Numbered from the stretch's first letter, positions 1 through 10,425 are shown. The stretch is 24,359 nt of DNA from Caulochytrium protostelioides (GCA_003615045.1 ML014345.1:1-24359), one strand, 5' to 3'. The notes: generated from the sequence alone by a model not told the origin. Program-made: numbers and translations.

Positions 1-93
1 CGCCGCCGCCGCCGCCCGCCGCCGTCGTCGCCCGCCGCCGCCCGCCGCCGTCGTTGCCCGCCGCCGCCCGCCACCGCCCGCCGCCGCCCGCAG
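1..93. repeat. CCG/CGC trinucleotide-rich low-complexity tract
   Basis: Almost uninterrupted repeats of cgccgc and cgtcg type fill the start of the window. The tract has no coding signal beyond Pro/Arg/Ala runs that appear in every frame. It may be upstream non-coding DNA of the ROM2-like gene or the edge of a longer simple repeat cut by the window. Confidence 0.6.
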
Positions 94-858
94 GGGCTGC
101 CCACCCAGTGCCCGCCGCGCACGGACGTGGCGCCCGGCGCGGCCGCCAACGGCGCCCCGGCACACCGGCCAGTCGCCGTCCGGTGTCGAGACACGCGCCC
201 CAGGTGCCCGCCAGCGCCCTTCAAATGACGAGGCGCGGCGTCCGCGTGCCGCGCCGGCCCACGCGAGGCCATGCCGACGGCGCCGCCAGGGGTCCCGTCG
301 TGGCCACGGCGTCAAGTCTCGCGTTCACCGGCACGAGCGGGTGCACGCGCCACCGTCGCCACCGCCGTCGCTGTCGCTGTTGCCGTCGCCGTCGCCACCA
401 CCACCACCACCACCACCCTCACCCTCAACCATACTATTACGACCCCTGGACGACGACGACGCCGCCGCTCCCTGGTTGTCGCGGCGGTCCGTACGTGCCT
501 CGGACGGCCACACCATCGACGAGCCGGCACAGGGCCCGAGCACCCCCCCGAGCGCCGGCTCATCGGTGCCAGCCCGCGCCGCGCGAGCTGACGGTCGTAC
601 CTCGTCGGGGTTGGCGGCCGCACCCATCGCTCTCACGTCGCATCGCGACCCGCAGCGGATCAGAACCCTGGCGCGGCGCGGCGAGCCGGCCTCCGCCGCG
701 CGTCGCGGATCGCGCGTCCTCCGTGTGGGCCGACGACGGCTGCCCTCGCGCTGCCCGCCGTCGCCACCCGTCGACCGTGTGGCTGGACGCCGTGCGGGCT
801 GAAGCCACCGCCGGCGCGCTCGCGTCGTTGCCGCGGCGGCGACGCTGTCGGATCCCGC

Positions 859-889
<31 letters not shown>

Positions 890-1159
890 GCCGCGGCTGC
901 TGCCCATCGGCCACCCCGCGCCGAGCGCGCAGCATACGCGGCAGACTCGGCGGGGAGCCCCGCGCCGCCGCCACCGACGGGGCCGTGGCGGCCGCCGCCC
1001 TTCTGCGCCTCTGCGGCCGCTGGCCGTGGGGCCGTCGTGTCGCGCCGCGCCGCGCTGTGCCGCGCTGCGGCTGCCACGGGTCCACGTGTCCGTCCACGTG
1101 CCCGTCTACGGTTCACCCCGTCTGACGGAGGGTGAGACGGCCGCTGGACCGCGGGCACG
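94..1159. other. GC-rich upstream region of the ROM2-like gene, no supported gene
   Basis: This stretch of more than 1 kb is open in several frames on both strands, but every translation is Arg/Pro/Ala/Gly/His-rich with no recognisable domain, as expected from GC-rich DNA. It contains simple repeats: CCA triplets around 397-417 that run into two ctcacc-type units, and CCG triplets around 857-893. Two CACGTG sites lie close to the downstream start codon and are listed separately. It is best read as promoter plus 5' leader of the next gene. Confidence 0.5.
1083..1100. promoter_or_regulatory. Pair of E-boxes (CACGTG) before the ROM2-like start codon
   Basis: CACGTG occurs at 1083-1088 and 1095-1100, 12 bases apart start to start, each preceded by tc. 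The second ends 59 bases before the ATG at 1160. CACGTG is the palindromic core bound by bHLH factors such as Cbf1, Pho4 and USF-type proteins. The position fits a proximal promoter or leader element, but CACGTG also occurs by chance in this GC-rich DNA, so function is inference. Confidence 0.35.
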
Positions 1160-1341
1160 ATGGATGAGCCGCCGCGGCCGCCGGTGCGCCGGACGGTGCG
1201 TCCCACAGCCCACTTGGGCGGTCCCACGTCCTCCGTGAGTGGCGGCGGGCCGCCCTTGACCCAGCAGCAGCAGCATCAGCACCAGCAATACCAGCAGCAA
1301 CAGCAGCAGCAGCAGCAACAATATCAGCAATATCAGCAGCA

Positions 1342-1392
<51 letters not shown>

Positions 1393-1521
1393 GCAGTACC
1401 ACATGCAACAGCAACACATGCAACAGCAACAACAGCAGTACCATCAACATCTGCAGCAGCAACTGCAGCAGCAGCAGCAACAACAACAACAGCACCAGCA
1501 ATCGTCGCCACAATCTCAGCC

Positions 1522-1557
<36 letters not shown>

Positions 1558-4500
1558 GCTATATCGCCCTGCGTCCTTTCTGCCGCAGCATGCCCAGCCC
1601 TTGCCACAACCGCCACCACCACGTCCAGGGACACCCGGCACGCCCGGGCAGCCCCCGACGCATCCGCAGCACCCGCATCCGCATGGACCCCTGGTGACGC
1701 ATCCGCGCGGTAACCTCGTTTACATGGCGCCCCAGGGCCAGGGCCAGCCGCCGCGGCCCGTGCCCGTGCCCGTCCCGCACGCGCCGGGGATGCCCTACCC
1801 AGCGACGATGTTCGACCCCGCCTCGGGCCGCATCCTCGTGCTCGGGATGCCGCCCCAGGGCCCACCGCCGCTCGGCGCCCTGCCCTTCCCGCGGCCGCCG
1901 ATGCCCAACGGCACGCTGCCCCACCCAAGCCAGCGGCTGGCCTATCCCTCGCCGCCGTTCTACGCCGCGCCGCCCGGGCAGGGCCCGCCGTCGGGCGCGC
2001 CGCCGGCCTCGGGTCCCGGCGGCACGCCCATGTTCTATGCGTCGCCGCCGCCGCCGCCGCCGCCACCGCCGCCGCCACCCGGCTCGACCGCCGCGTCGGC
2101 CGCCGGCACGACGGTCGCCTACTACTCGCCGCTCGCCCAGGCCCAGCTCGCAGCGGGCGGGGCCCTGACGCCGGGCAGCGCTGCGGCCGCCGCGACGGGG
2201 TCCCCGCGACCGCCCCTCATGCTGGTGCGGCCGATGGGCGCGCCGCCCGGGATGCTCGCGCGCCCCGGAATGCCGCTGACGATGCCGAGGCCCGGGATGC
2301 CGCTCGCCATGCCGATGCCACTGCCACTGCCGATGCCGATGCCGATGCCGATGTCCATGCCGATGTCCATGCCGAGGCCCATGCCGCCGCCGGGCGCCGC
2401 GCGCCACGGCACGGTCGCGGCCCCCGGGTCGCGCCCGCCCGGCGCCAGCGGGCCCGAGGGCGCCGAGGGCGCCATGAACCTCCACCTCGGCCGCATGCGC
2501 ATGTCCCCGTACGGCCTGTCGCCCGGCACGCCGGGCAGCGCCGGTTCGCCGCTCAAGCCGCATGGGAGCGGCACGATGGCCGTGCGGCCGACGCGGATCG
2601 CCTTCCCCGAAGGCCCGCCGCACCAGCACGCCGCATACTTCCCGCCCATGCTGACGCCCGACCTCATGCGGCTGCGGGCGGGCGCCATGGCTGTCAGCGC
2701 CGCGGGGCCACCGCTGCTGCACGCGATGGACCACGGCGGCAGCGGCGGCATGGGCCGCCCCGGCCAGGGCCGACCCGTCCCGCCGAGCGCCATGACGCTG
2801 CACCGCTCGTCACTGCCGCCCGTGTACGCGGCCCTCCTATCGCAGGTGGCGCACGCGTTCCGCACCCTCATTGTGCCGGGCACGCATACCAAGGAATCGC
2901 TCGAGTACAAGGACAGCTTCCTCGGGCTGGAGGCGGTTAACACGCTGTGCCAGATCATTAAGACGAACGACCGCAACTTGGCGCTGCTGGTGGGCCGCAC
3001 GCTGGACGCGCAGGGCTTCTTCCACGACGTGACCTACTCGCACCGCCTGCGCGACAGCCGCCACGAGCTCTACCAGTTCCGCAAGGGCCCGGGCCGCGTG
3101 TCCGCCGTGCCCGACGTGGGCGCGCTGCTCAACGGCTACCTCCCTGAGACCGCGCCCGCGCCCGCGCTGCCGTCCCACGGCACCCTGTCGCACGCCGCCC
3201 TGCGGCCCAACGGCGTCTTTGTGCTCCTCACCGACTGCTATGCGCCCACGTGCTCCCGCGACCGGCTCTGCTACAGCGTGGCCTGCCCGCGGCGTCTAGA
3301 GCAGCGCACGCGCATGATGTCGTCCTCGGCGACGGCGGCCGCCGCCGCCGGGGGCCACGGCCCGACGGTGCCGGGGGCCGAACCGCACCGCACGACGACC
3401 GTGCTGTCGACGCTCATGCGGCCCGCGGGCGCCGTGGGTGTCGCCGGCGCGGCCGGGAGCGGCGCACCGGCGCTGCTGGACCCGGACGCCCAGCTCGTCG
3501 CGGAGCTGCTGGCGGCGTCGGACCTGATGGGCCCGACGGACACGGCGGTCAACGAGGACCAGCTGTGGTCCGAGACGGTGCCTGAGTCGCTACTGGCGAC
3601 GCTGTCCCCCAAGGACCGCAACCGGCAGGAAGTCATCTTTGAGCTGATCAAGACGGAGGCCGTGTTCGTGGCGGACATGGAGTTCCTGATGAAAGCGTAC
3701 GAAGAGCCGCTGCGGACGCAGGAGATCATTCCGATGAGCACACGGGAGGCGTTTGTGCGCAAGGTCTTCCACAACGTCCGCAGCATCATTGTCGCCAACA
3801 CGCGGCTGCTGAAGATGCTCCAGCGCCGCCAGAAAGAATCGCTCGCCGTCGACAAGATTGGCGACATCATGGTGGTGTTCAGCCGCGAGTTGCATGCTTT
3901 CGTCGAGTATGGCGCCAACCAGCCGTGGGCCAAGCACGCGCTAGACCTCGAACTCGATCATAACACGGCGTTCTCGGAGTTTTGCCGCAAGGTCGAGAAG
4001 ATGCCCGAGAGCCATCGGCTGCCGATCCAGTCGTTCCTGGCGCGGCCGACGACGCGCGTCGGGCGGTACCCGCTGCTGCTCGAGGGGGTACTCAAGCATA
4101 CCCCAAAGGGCCACTCGGACCAGCGCATGCTGCCCGAAGCGGTCAAGGCCATCAAGGAAACGCTGTCGCGCATCAATGCGGAAGCTGGCAAAGCCGACAA
4201 TCTGCTAAAGCTGCAGCAGATCAAATCACAGCTTATTTGGCACCCCGGCGAGTTCCAGGACCTACGGCTCCAGGAACAGGGCCGCCAGTTCGTACGGGAC
4301 GGCACGCTGATCCTCAAGCGCGGCAACGATCTAGAGCTGCACGTGTTTCTCTTTGACCATTGCCTGCTCCTCACCAAGAAGAAAAAGAACGGCATGTTCA
4401 AGGTCTGGAAGAAGCCGATCCCCCTCGAGCTGCTGTTCCAGCCGGCGGAGATGGTCCGCACCAACACGCTCAGCGCGCTCGAGGCCGCCATCGCCTCCGC

Positions 4501-6670
4501 CAAGCAGCTCTCGGACGCTGCCGCCGGCTACCCCTCCGGCGACGGCGATCTGGGCAGTAGCATCACTGCCGTGGGCGGCAGCGCGGCGATGGCGGCCGAT
4601 GGTGCAGCCGCCCAGAAGAACAACAAGCTCACGGTCGATGGCGGCGCCGCCTCGACGGCCGGCAGCGCCGGCAGCGATGGCCGTCTCACCGCACGCCGTT
4701 TGAGCGGGTCGAACGGCGGCAGCATCGGCGGCGGCGGCGACGACGCGGGGTCCGTGCTGGACAGCGGCGCCTCGGCCGTGGGGTCGACGCGCGCGATGGC
4801 GCACAAGCTCTCGCACCACGACGACGACGAGTTCACCTTCGCGTTTGTCCACCTCGGCCGCGCCGGCGGACAGTACCTGCTGCAGGCGGCGACGCCGTCG
4901 GACTGCCGCGCGTGGATGGACGTGATCGCGCACCAGAAGCGCGTGCTCACCGAGCGCAAGCGCCGCTTCAAGCTGTTCCCGCTCATGGACACCTCTTGGG
5001 CCCGCAGCGTCGGATCGGGCGCGCTCTCCCTGTCGCCTGCCCCGAGCGACGGCCACCTCCACGGCTCGGCCAGCAGCAGCGTCGGCGGCAGCGCCAGCAG
5101 TCTCAACACGCAGCTGCTTCACGTTGGCAGCGGCGGCAGCGGCGGTGGCGGTGGCGCAGGGCCCTCGTCGGCCTCCTCATCGGTATCGTCGACCGTCGGC
5201 TCGACCGTCGGCTCGGCCGCCGGCAGCACGGCTGCGACTGCGGCGGCGGCGGCATCCACGGCGTCTGGGACGGCGTCGACGGTCGTCGGTGGCGGCGGCG
5301 CGGCGGCTTCGAGTGGCGCGAGTCTGCTGAGTGTCGCGTCGGCGCCGCCGCCGTCGGTGGCCACGCTGGTGCCACCAACGACGACGACGACGATGACCAC
5401 GATGCCGACGGGCCTCAGCTCGCAGGGCATCGGGCGGATCACGTGCTCGGCGGTCTGGGGCTCGCGCCTCATTCTGGGCACCGACCAGGGGATCTATGTT
5501 TCGTTTGACGACGACGACGGCCCCGGCGCGAGCGACCCTGGCGGCGTGACCGGCCTCGATATGAGCAGCGACGACCTGCCCGGGCGCTCGGGCGCGATGG
5601 CCGCGGCGGCGGTCGCGGCGCAGACGAACGTCACGATCAAGTACCCGACGTTCACGCGGCAGTGGACGCGGGCGCTCGCGGTGGAGCACGTGGCGCAGAT
5701 CGACCTGCTGCTGCCGCAGGGCACGCTGCTCGTGCTGGCGGAAAAGACGCTGCTGTCGTTCAACCTCGAGATGCTGAACCCGAAGCACGTGGCACAGCTC
5801 GCGGCGGCAGCGGCAGCCGCCAAGGCGGCAGCCAAGCACGACAAGGACCGGGACAAGGACAAGGACGATGGCAGCGCGCCGGTCATGTCGGCGAGCGAGC
5901 TGGCGCAGGAACTGCGTGGGCGCAAGGTCGCGAGTCACGTGTCGTTCTTCAAGGTCGGCACCTGCGGCGACCGCCAGCTCCTGTGTATCGTCAAGAGCAC
6001 CGCGCTGTCGAGCACCGTCAAGGTCCTGGAGCCGGGCACGGCGCCGGCGTCGAAGCGCAAGAATGGCATGCTCGGCGGGTTCTTCCGCGGCTCGCCCGAC
6101 ACGATGCGCGTGTTCAAGGAGTTCTATATCCCGGCCGAGAGCTCGTCGCTGCACTTCCTGCGGTCGAAGCTGTGCGTGGGCTGCGCGCGGGGGTTCGAAA
6201 TCGTGGACCTCGACAGCCTCGACACGCAGGGTCTGCTGGACCCGTCGGACCCCCGGCTCGACTTTGCGCTGCGCCGCAGCAGCGACGGCGTCCGCCCGAT
6301 GGCCATCTTCCGCGCCACCGACGGCGGCGACTTCCTGCTGTGCTACAGCGACTTTGGCTTCTACGTGAACAAACTCGGCCGGCGGGCCCGCGACGACTGG
6401 ATCGTGTACTGGTCCGGGCAGCCGGCTGCGTTCGCCGTCGTGCACCCCTTCGTCATTGCGCTCGAGCCCGCTTTCATCGAGGTCCGCCATATGGAGACGG
6501 GCCACCTCCAGCAGATCCTGCCGGTCAGCCAGCTGCGCGTGCTTACGAACAACGGCACCCATCTCCATGCCTGTGTGCGCCTGCGCGACGCGCCTCTGCA
6601 GCCCGAGGTCCAGGCCGTCCTCGCCCTCCGCTCGCTCACGACCGCCGTCGACCGTTCGCTGCCGCGCTAA
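1160..6670 (+). CDS. ROM2: Rom2/Rgf1-type Rho1 guanine-nucleotide exchange factor (DEP-DH-PH-CNH)
   Basis: Predicted 1836-residue activator of the Rho1 GTPase. In fungi this family acts at the plasma membrane to switch on Rho1, and through it Pkc1 cell-wall-integrity signalling and glucan synthase. Residues 1-555 are disordered: a Gln/Tyr-rich tract (35-132), then Pro/Met/Gly-rich sequence. A DEP domain spans about 556-640. It is followed by a family-typical Cys segment at about 684-717 that includes CYAPTC and CPRRLEQ. The DH domain runs from about 821 (NRQEVIFELI) to 1010. The PH domain starts at about 1030 (LLLTKKKK, then PIPLELL), is interrupted by about 125 low-complexity residues (1094-1218) and resumes to about 1261 (AWMDVI). 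A Ser/Gly/Ala linker precedes the CNH domain, about 1423-1815 (GIGRITCSAVWG). The start ATG has A at -3 and G at +4. No intron is visible. It is longer than usual for the family because of the added low-complexity parts. The family call is firm; the choice between Rom1, Rom2, Rgf1 and Rgf3 is not. Confidence 0.95.
1262..1555 (+). repeat. CAG/CAA repeat encoding a Gln/Tyr-rich tract
   Basis: In-frame CAG and CAA codons encode residues 35-132 of the ROM2-like protein. The longest pure run is 21 glutamines (1334-1396). Tyrosines, histidines and methionines are spaced through the rest (QQYQQYQ, YHMQQQHM). CAG and CAA are mixed, so the tract is not a perfect DNA repeat; it looks kept at protein level rather than freshly expanded. 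Q/Y-rich composition resembles prion-like low-complexity domains. Confidence 0.9.
2309..2386 (+). repeat. atgccg-type hexanucleotide repeat encoding Met-Pro dipeptides
   Basis: Degenerate 6-base units (atgccg, ctgcca, atgtcc) encode alternating Met/Leu-Pro/Ser dipeptides (MPMPLPLPMPMPMPMS) inside the disordered N-terminal region of the ROM2-like protein. The reading frame is preserved across the units. Confidence 0.75.
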
Positions 6671-7935
6671 CGCTGCGCGTCGCACGGAGGTCCTCGACGG
6701 CTCATGACGCCCCTCACCCTGAATCAACTGATGATCTATGAAACATCGCTTTTGGAGGCCCAGAATGATGGCCAGATGTGGAAGCCTGGCAGGGAGACCT
6801 GGTGTGGAGAACGCAGAACCGCGTCGCCGATGGACACCCCTCACCTGGGGGCGAGCATCGTCGGGTGCAGGCCCATGCGCGAGCATGCGTGGCCCTATGT
6901 GGGTAAAAGGCTTCGGGCGTCGACGGGCCATGCGGATGTTGCCGTGGAAGACATCACGGCGGCCGCCCGTGCGGATGGCGTCGGTCTCGACTTCGCCGCC
7001 GCCGCGGGTGGCGCCGGCCCGATCTGTCTCGGCAGATATGGCCGGTAGATCGCCATCGAGGGCGCCACGGCGGCGTCATGCCCGCGACGCGGCTGATTCC
7101 GACGTGAGTGGCGCGTGCGCAGACGTCGTGGCGTCCACCTGTTCGACGTTGTCCTCGTATCCTGGTGGAGACGCCTTCAACGGCCCTTCGCCGACCGTCG
7201 GCGACCGTCGACGACGCTTGAGCGCTGATCATCCTCCAGCGCAGTCCGATGCCGCTGAACGCTGCAGATGCGGCCCGCCACCGCCGACAATGCCCATGCA
7301 GGCAGCCCCCGGAACAACTCGCGGGCGGTCACTGCATGGCATGGCATTGCGCGCGTCATTGCCCCAAGCCGCCGCCGCCGCTGCCGCTGCCGCCGCTCGA
7401 CCGTCCGGCCTGGCTGCGCCGTCCACGCCGTCTGCGCTTTTCGCTTTCTTCTCCGGTGGCCGCCCATCCCCGCCGCCGCTGATAGCCGTGGCCAGCGTTG
7501 CCGGCCCCCGGAGGCGAGCCGTATCGCGGGAGCGCATCAGGCCCGCACGGGCTCAGCACGTGGACGCGGTCCGCAAGGTCTGCGGCAGCTGAGGGGACGT
7601 CAGCACGGCACTTCGGACCCTCGAAGCTGTTGCCACCGATCGCCTGATTCATCCTTCATACCGGAGCTTGCCCGCTGCCGGTCTCTGATCCTACGGCGCT
7701 GTGCAGATCGCCGACGGCTGCTGCTGCGTCGCTGCCGACGCTGCCGACGCCGTCGCTGCAACAACCGCAAAGACCACCACGTTGATCCACATTTATCAGT
7801 CTCTCCTCGAGGCCGTTCGCGTCGCCACTCGCTCAGTGCCGAGGCGCTGCTGCGTGCTGAACGCCGCCGCGTCGCGATCCCGACGGGGGCGCCGCTGCCG
7901 CCGCCGCCGCCGCCACGTCTCCTGCCGCCGCCGCC
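6671..7935. other. Intergenic region between ROM2-like and PTC7, no supported gene
   Basis: A 1265-base gap holding the 3' end of the ROM2-like transcript and the promoter of PTC7. Open frames here, including one of 284 codons in the + direction (6738-7592), translate to Arg/Pro/Ala-rich sequence with no domain and are probably chance. One CACGTG lies at 7557-7562. A short AT-richer patch (catttatcag) lies near 7789-7799, about 140 bases before the PTC7 ATG, and could be a promoter element. No clear polyadenylation signal was found after the ROM2-like stop. Confidence 0.5.
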
Positions 7936-10296
7936 ATGTGGCACGACACGCGCGCCGTGACTGGGCGCGTCGTCTCCTGGTCGGCCGTCCGCGGCGCCGT
8001 CCATCGCTGGCACCACGCTGCCATCGTCCCCTCCTCGCCCGCTTCGCCGCTCGTCCTCCGCGCTCACTCTGTGCTCGTGCCCTCCCGGCAGTCCCCGCCA
8101 CGTCTCTCCGCCACCGCTGCCACCACATCGGCGTCAGCGCCGCCACCGTCCACGCCACCGCCACCTTCGCCCTCAGCGTCGGCGTCGGCGGCCGCGGCCG
8201 CGGCGGGATCGGTCGGTCCTCCGGCGGCGACTGAGGCGGCACCATCATCGCCGCCGTCCTCGCCGCCGCCGCCATCGACGGCCGCGGGCCGCCCGCATGC
8301 AGCGTCCTCGGCGACGCCCGCCACGCAGGCTGCTGCCGCCGCCGCCGCCGACGTCCCCGAAGGCTGCGTGTCGCTCGGCCCGACGCCAGTCGCGGCCTTG
8401 CCCTACCTGGATCTCGCGCCGGTGCCCATGATGGCGCCGGCGTTCCATGCCGCCGCGGCCGCCGCGAGTCTCTCGGCGATGGCCGCGGCCGCCGGTCTGC
8501 CGATGGCCACCGGCTTGCTGGGGGATGTGGCCGCCGTGGCCGCCGCCGCCGCCGCCGCCGCCGCCGCTGCGCGGCACGCCGCTAGGCCAGCGCCGTTTCT
8601 GCCGTACCGCCACACGACGGGCGCCGCGAGCAGCACCGCGGGCGGCTCTGCGCCGCCCGCGCATCGGGGCGTCTTGTTCCAGCCGGCGCCGTCGCCCTTC
8701 CGCGTCTACCCGCGAGCGATGGCGCAGGCCGCCGGCTACGGCTTGCGCGGCGTGAGCACGAGCACCGCAGCGGGCACTTCGGCCACCGTCGCCACGGCCG
8801 CCGTCACGTCGTCCGCCGCCGACGCCGCTTCCTCGGCGTCGGCGCCGTCCTCATCAGCGCCGTCCGCACCGGCATCGCGGACGCGCCACCGTCGCGGGTT
8901 GCACCAGGGCCAAGTGCCGACGGCTTCGCCTCCTGCGGCGCATCGCGCCCTGGGCCCGGTAGCGCCGTCGGCGCTGACGAGCGACCCGTCGGCTGCATCA
9001 TTGTCAACGACGACGGCGGCCGCCGCCGCGACGCCGCCGCCGCCGGTGCCTTCTAAGGGCGCCAACCCGCCAACAGCGGTTTCCGAACCGTCGGCGGTGC
9101 CATGGTATGCGCAGAAGGCGCCCGGCTCAATCTTTGAGTTCTTTGATACCGACAGCGTCAAGAAGCGCCCGAGCTTCCAGTTCCGATGCGGCGTGTCGGC
9201 GCTCCCGAAGGCGAACGGCCCCGCGATCCACATCCCGCACGAAGAGCGGTATATTAGCCACCAAGTGGGCGAGGACGCGTACTTTACGCGGCACGACAGC
9301 ATGGGCGTCGCGGACGGCGTCGGCGGGTGGAACGCAATGCCACGAGCGAACCCGGCGTTGTTCAGCCGCAAGATTATGCACTATGCGGCGATGGAGCTGG
9401 AGAAGTACGACGACACCCTGAGCGACGATTTCTCGTTCGAGGGGTACTACGACACGGACCCCAAAGACATCCTCGGCAAGAGCTATGTGCAGCTGATGCG
9501 CGATGCGGAGCGCGAGAACTTTATGGGCAGCACGACGGCGCTGATCGTGGTGCTGCGCGACAACGAGTTGCGCGTCACAAATCTGGGCGACTGCGGGCTC
9601 ATGATTATCCGTGATGGCGAGACCATTTTCCGCACCGAGGAGCAGCAGCACTCGTTCAACTGCCCCTTCCAGCTGGGCACCGGCTGCTCGGTACTGCCGA
9701 CAGACGCCCAGTCCTACACGATCAAGATCCAGGAAGGCGACATTGTTCTCATCGGCTCCGACGGGCTCTTTGACAACGTTTTTGACGAGGAGATGGTCGG
9801 CATCGTTGCGTCGGTCACCTCGCGCATCGTCCCGCGGTCCGCGCGGCGTCCGCCGGGCCAGCCTACGACGCCGTCGTCGTCATCATCGCCGTCGTCGTCA
9901 TCATCGCCGTCGCCGTCGCCGCAGCTCGCAGCAAATGTGACCGAGACGAGGACGGCTGACACGGGCGGCGAGCCGCTGGTGCCGTCGCCGTTGTCGGCCG
10001 TGCGCGCCGTGGCGGCGACGGCGGTGCTGGAGCAGGCGCGCGGCGTGCCGCCGAGCGAGGTGTTCGACCGGCGGCGCAAGACCTTTACGCTTGCGAATGG
10101 CGTCAACCCCCGCGTGATCGCCGACGCCCTCATCGCGCGCGCGCTCGAGGTCGCTGAGGACCGCCGCTGCCTGAGCTCGCCGTTCGCGTCGCGCGCCATC
10201 AAGGAGGGCCTCTACTACCAGGGCGGTAAGATGGACGACGTGACGATCCTCGCCGGCGTCATCCAGGTCGCCGAGGACTCGCCGGACCGCCGGTAA
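7936..10296 (+). CDS. PTC7: PTC7-type mitochondrial PP2C protein phosphatase
   Basis: Predicted 786-residue metal-dependent Ser/Thr phosphatase, homologous to yeast Ptc7, S. pombe Azr1 and human PPTC7, which act in mitochondria and support coenzyme Q synthesis. Residues 1-30 carry four arginines, several histidines and one acidic residue, as in a mitochondrial presequence. Residues 35-400 are Ala/Ser/Pro-rich and unconserved. The phosphatase domain starts at about 410. It has GEDAYF (about 445), GVADGVGGW with metal-ligand Asp460, GSTTALIVVL (about 530), NLGDCG (about 549), EEQQHSFNCPFQLG, SDGLFDN with Asp609, and GGKMDDVTIL with Asp767/768 near the C terminus. SPFASRA before the last motif matches the PTC7 signature. 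A Ser/Pro/Gly-rich insertion of about 90 residues follows SDGLFDN. The ATG has G at -3. No intron is visible, unlike S. cerevisiae PTC7, whose retained intron encodes a membrane segment. All motifs needed for catalysis are present. Confidence 0.93.
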   Translation: MWHDTRAVTGRVVSWSAVRGAVHRWHHAAIVPSSPASPLVLRAHSVLVPSRQSPPRLSATAATTSASAPPPSTPPPPSPSASASAAAAAAGSVGPPAATEAAPSSPPSSPPPPSTAAGRPHAASSATPATQAAAAAAADVPEGCVSLGPTPVAALPYLDLAPVPMMAPAFHAAAAAASLSAMAAAAGLPMATGLLGDVAAVAAAAAAAAAAARHAARPAPFLPYRHTTGAASSTAGGSAPPAHRGVLFQPAPSPFRVYPRAMAQAAGYGLRGVSTSTAAGTSATVATAAVTSSAADAASSASAPSSSAPSAPASRTRHRRGLHQGQVPTASPPAAHRALGPVAPSALTSDPSAASLSTTTAAAAATPPPPVPSKGANPPTAVSEPSAVPWYAQKAPGSIFEFFDTDSVKKRPSFQFRCGVSALPKANGPAIHIPHEERYISHQVGEDAYFTRHDSMGVADGVGGWNAMPRANPALFSRKIMHYAAMELEKYDDTLSDDFSFEGYYDTDPKDILGKSYVQLMRDAERENFMGSTTALIVVLRDNELRVTNLGDCGLMIIRDGETIFRTEEQQHSFNCPFQLGTGCSVLPTDAQSYTIKIQEGDIVLIGSDGLFDNVFDEEMVGIVASVTSRIVPRSARRPPGQPTTPSSSSSPSSSSSPSPSPQLAANVTETRTADTGGEPLVPSPLSAVRAVAATAVLEQARGVPPSEVFDRRRKTFTLANGVNPRVIADALIARALEVAEDRRCLSSPFASRAIKEGLYYQGGKMDDVTILAGVIQVAEDSPDRR
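9871..9906 (+). repeat. Two perfect 18-base units encoding Pro-Ser5
   Basis: The unit ccgtcgtcgtcatcatcg is repeated exactly twice in frame (9871-9888 and 9889-9906). Each copy gives PSSSSS inside the insertion in the PTC7 phosphatase domain. Identity at the DNA level, including the tca codons, suggests a recent duplication. Confidence 0.85.
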
Positions 10297-10370
10297 CCCC
10301 ATGTACGCTCGACATGCCAAGGTAGCGCCTGCGGACGAGATGAAGCCGGCGTGCGAAGAGCGAATGGATG

Positions 10371-10425
10371 TCGGAGTCGCCCCATGTGATTGAGTCGGAG
10401 TTGCCCCATGTGATTGAGTCGGAGT
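10371..10425. repeat. 24-base tandem repeat, about 2.3 copies
   Basis: The 24-base unit begins tcggagt, has cgccc or tgccc next, and ends catgtgattgag. Copies start at 10371 and 10395, and a partial third starts at 10419. The two full copies differ by one base. The same tcggagt core reappears near 10470, so the array may once have been longer. Confidence 0.9.

Noticed and set aside
397-430. Possible telomere-like repeat in the CCA/CCCTCA stretch
   Set aside because: Only two ctcacc-type units follow a plain CCA run; there is no extended telomeric array.
54-1238. 394-codon + strand open frame at the window start, and overlapping long frames on both strands (e.g. 325-1227 minus)
   Set aside because: It begins with TTG rather than ATG, the translation is only Arg/Pro/Ala/His-rich, and frames on both strands are equally open, as GC-rich DNA produces by chance.
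1106-1513. Minus-strand frame with a long leucine run that looks like a membrane segment
   Set aside because: It is the antisense of the CAG/CAA tract in the ROM2-like gene; CTG read from CAG gives leucine automatically.
1113-2803. Long minus-strand frames opposite the ROM2-like N-terminal region
   Set aside because: Ala/Arg/Gly-rich antisense shadows of Pro/Gln-rich coding sequence, with no domain.
5177-6931. 584-codon minus-strand frame opposite the CNH domain
   Set aside because: The + strand frame carries a recognisable CNH domain; the antisense frame is Arg-rich with no motif.
6738-7592. 284-codon + frame in the ROM2-PTC7 gap
   Set aside because: Arg/Pro/Ala-rich, no domain, and competing frames overlap it; not enough to call a gene.
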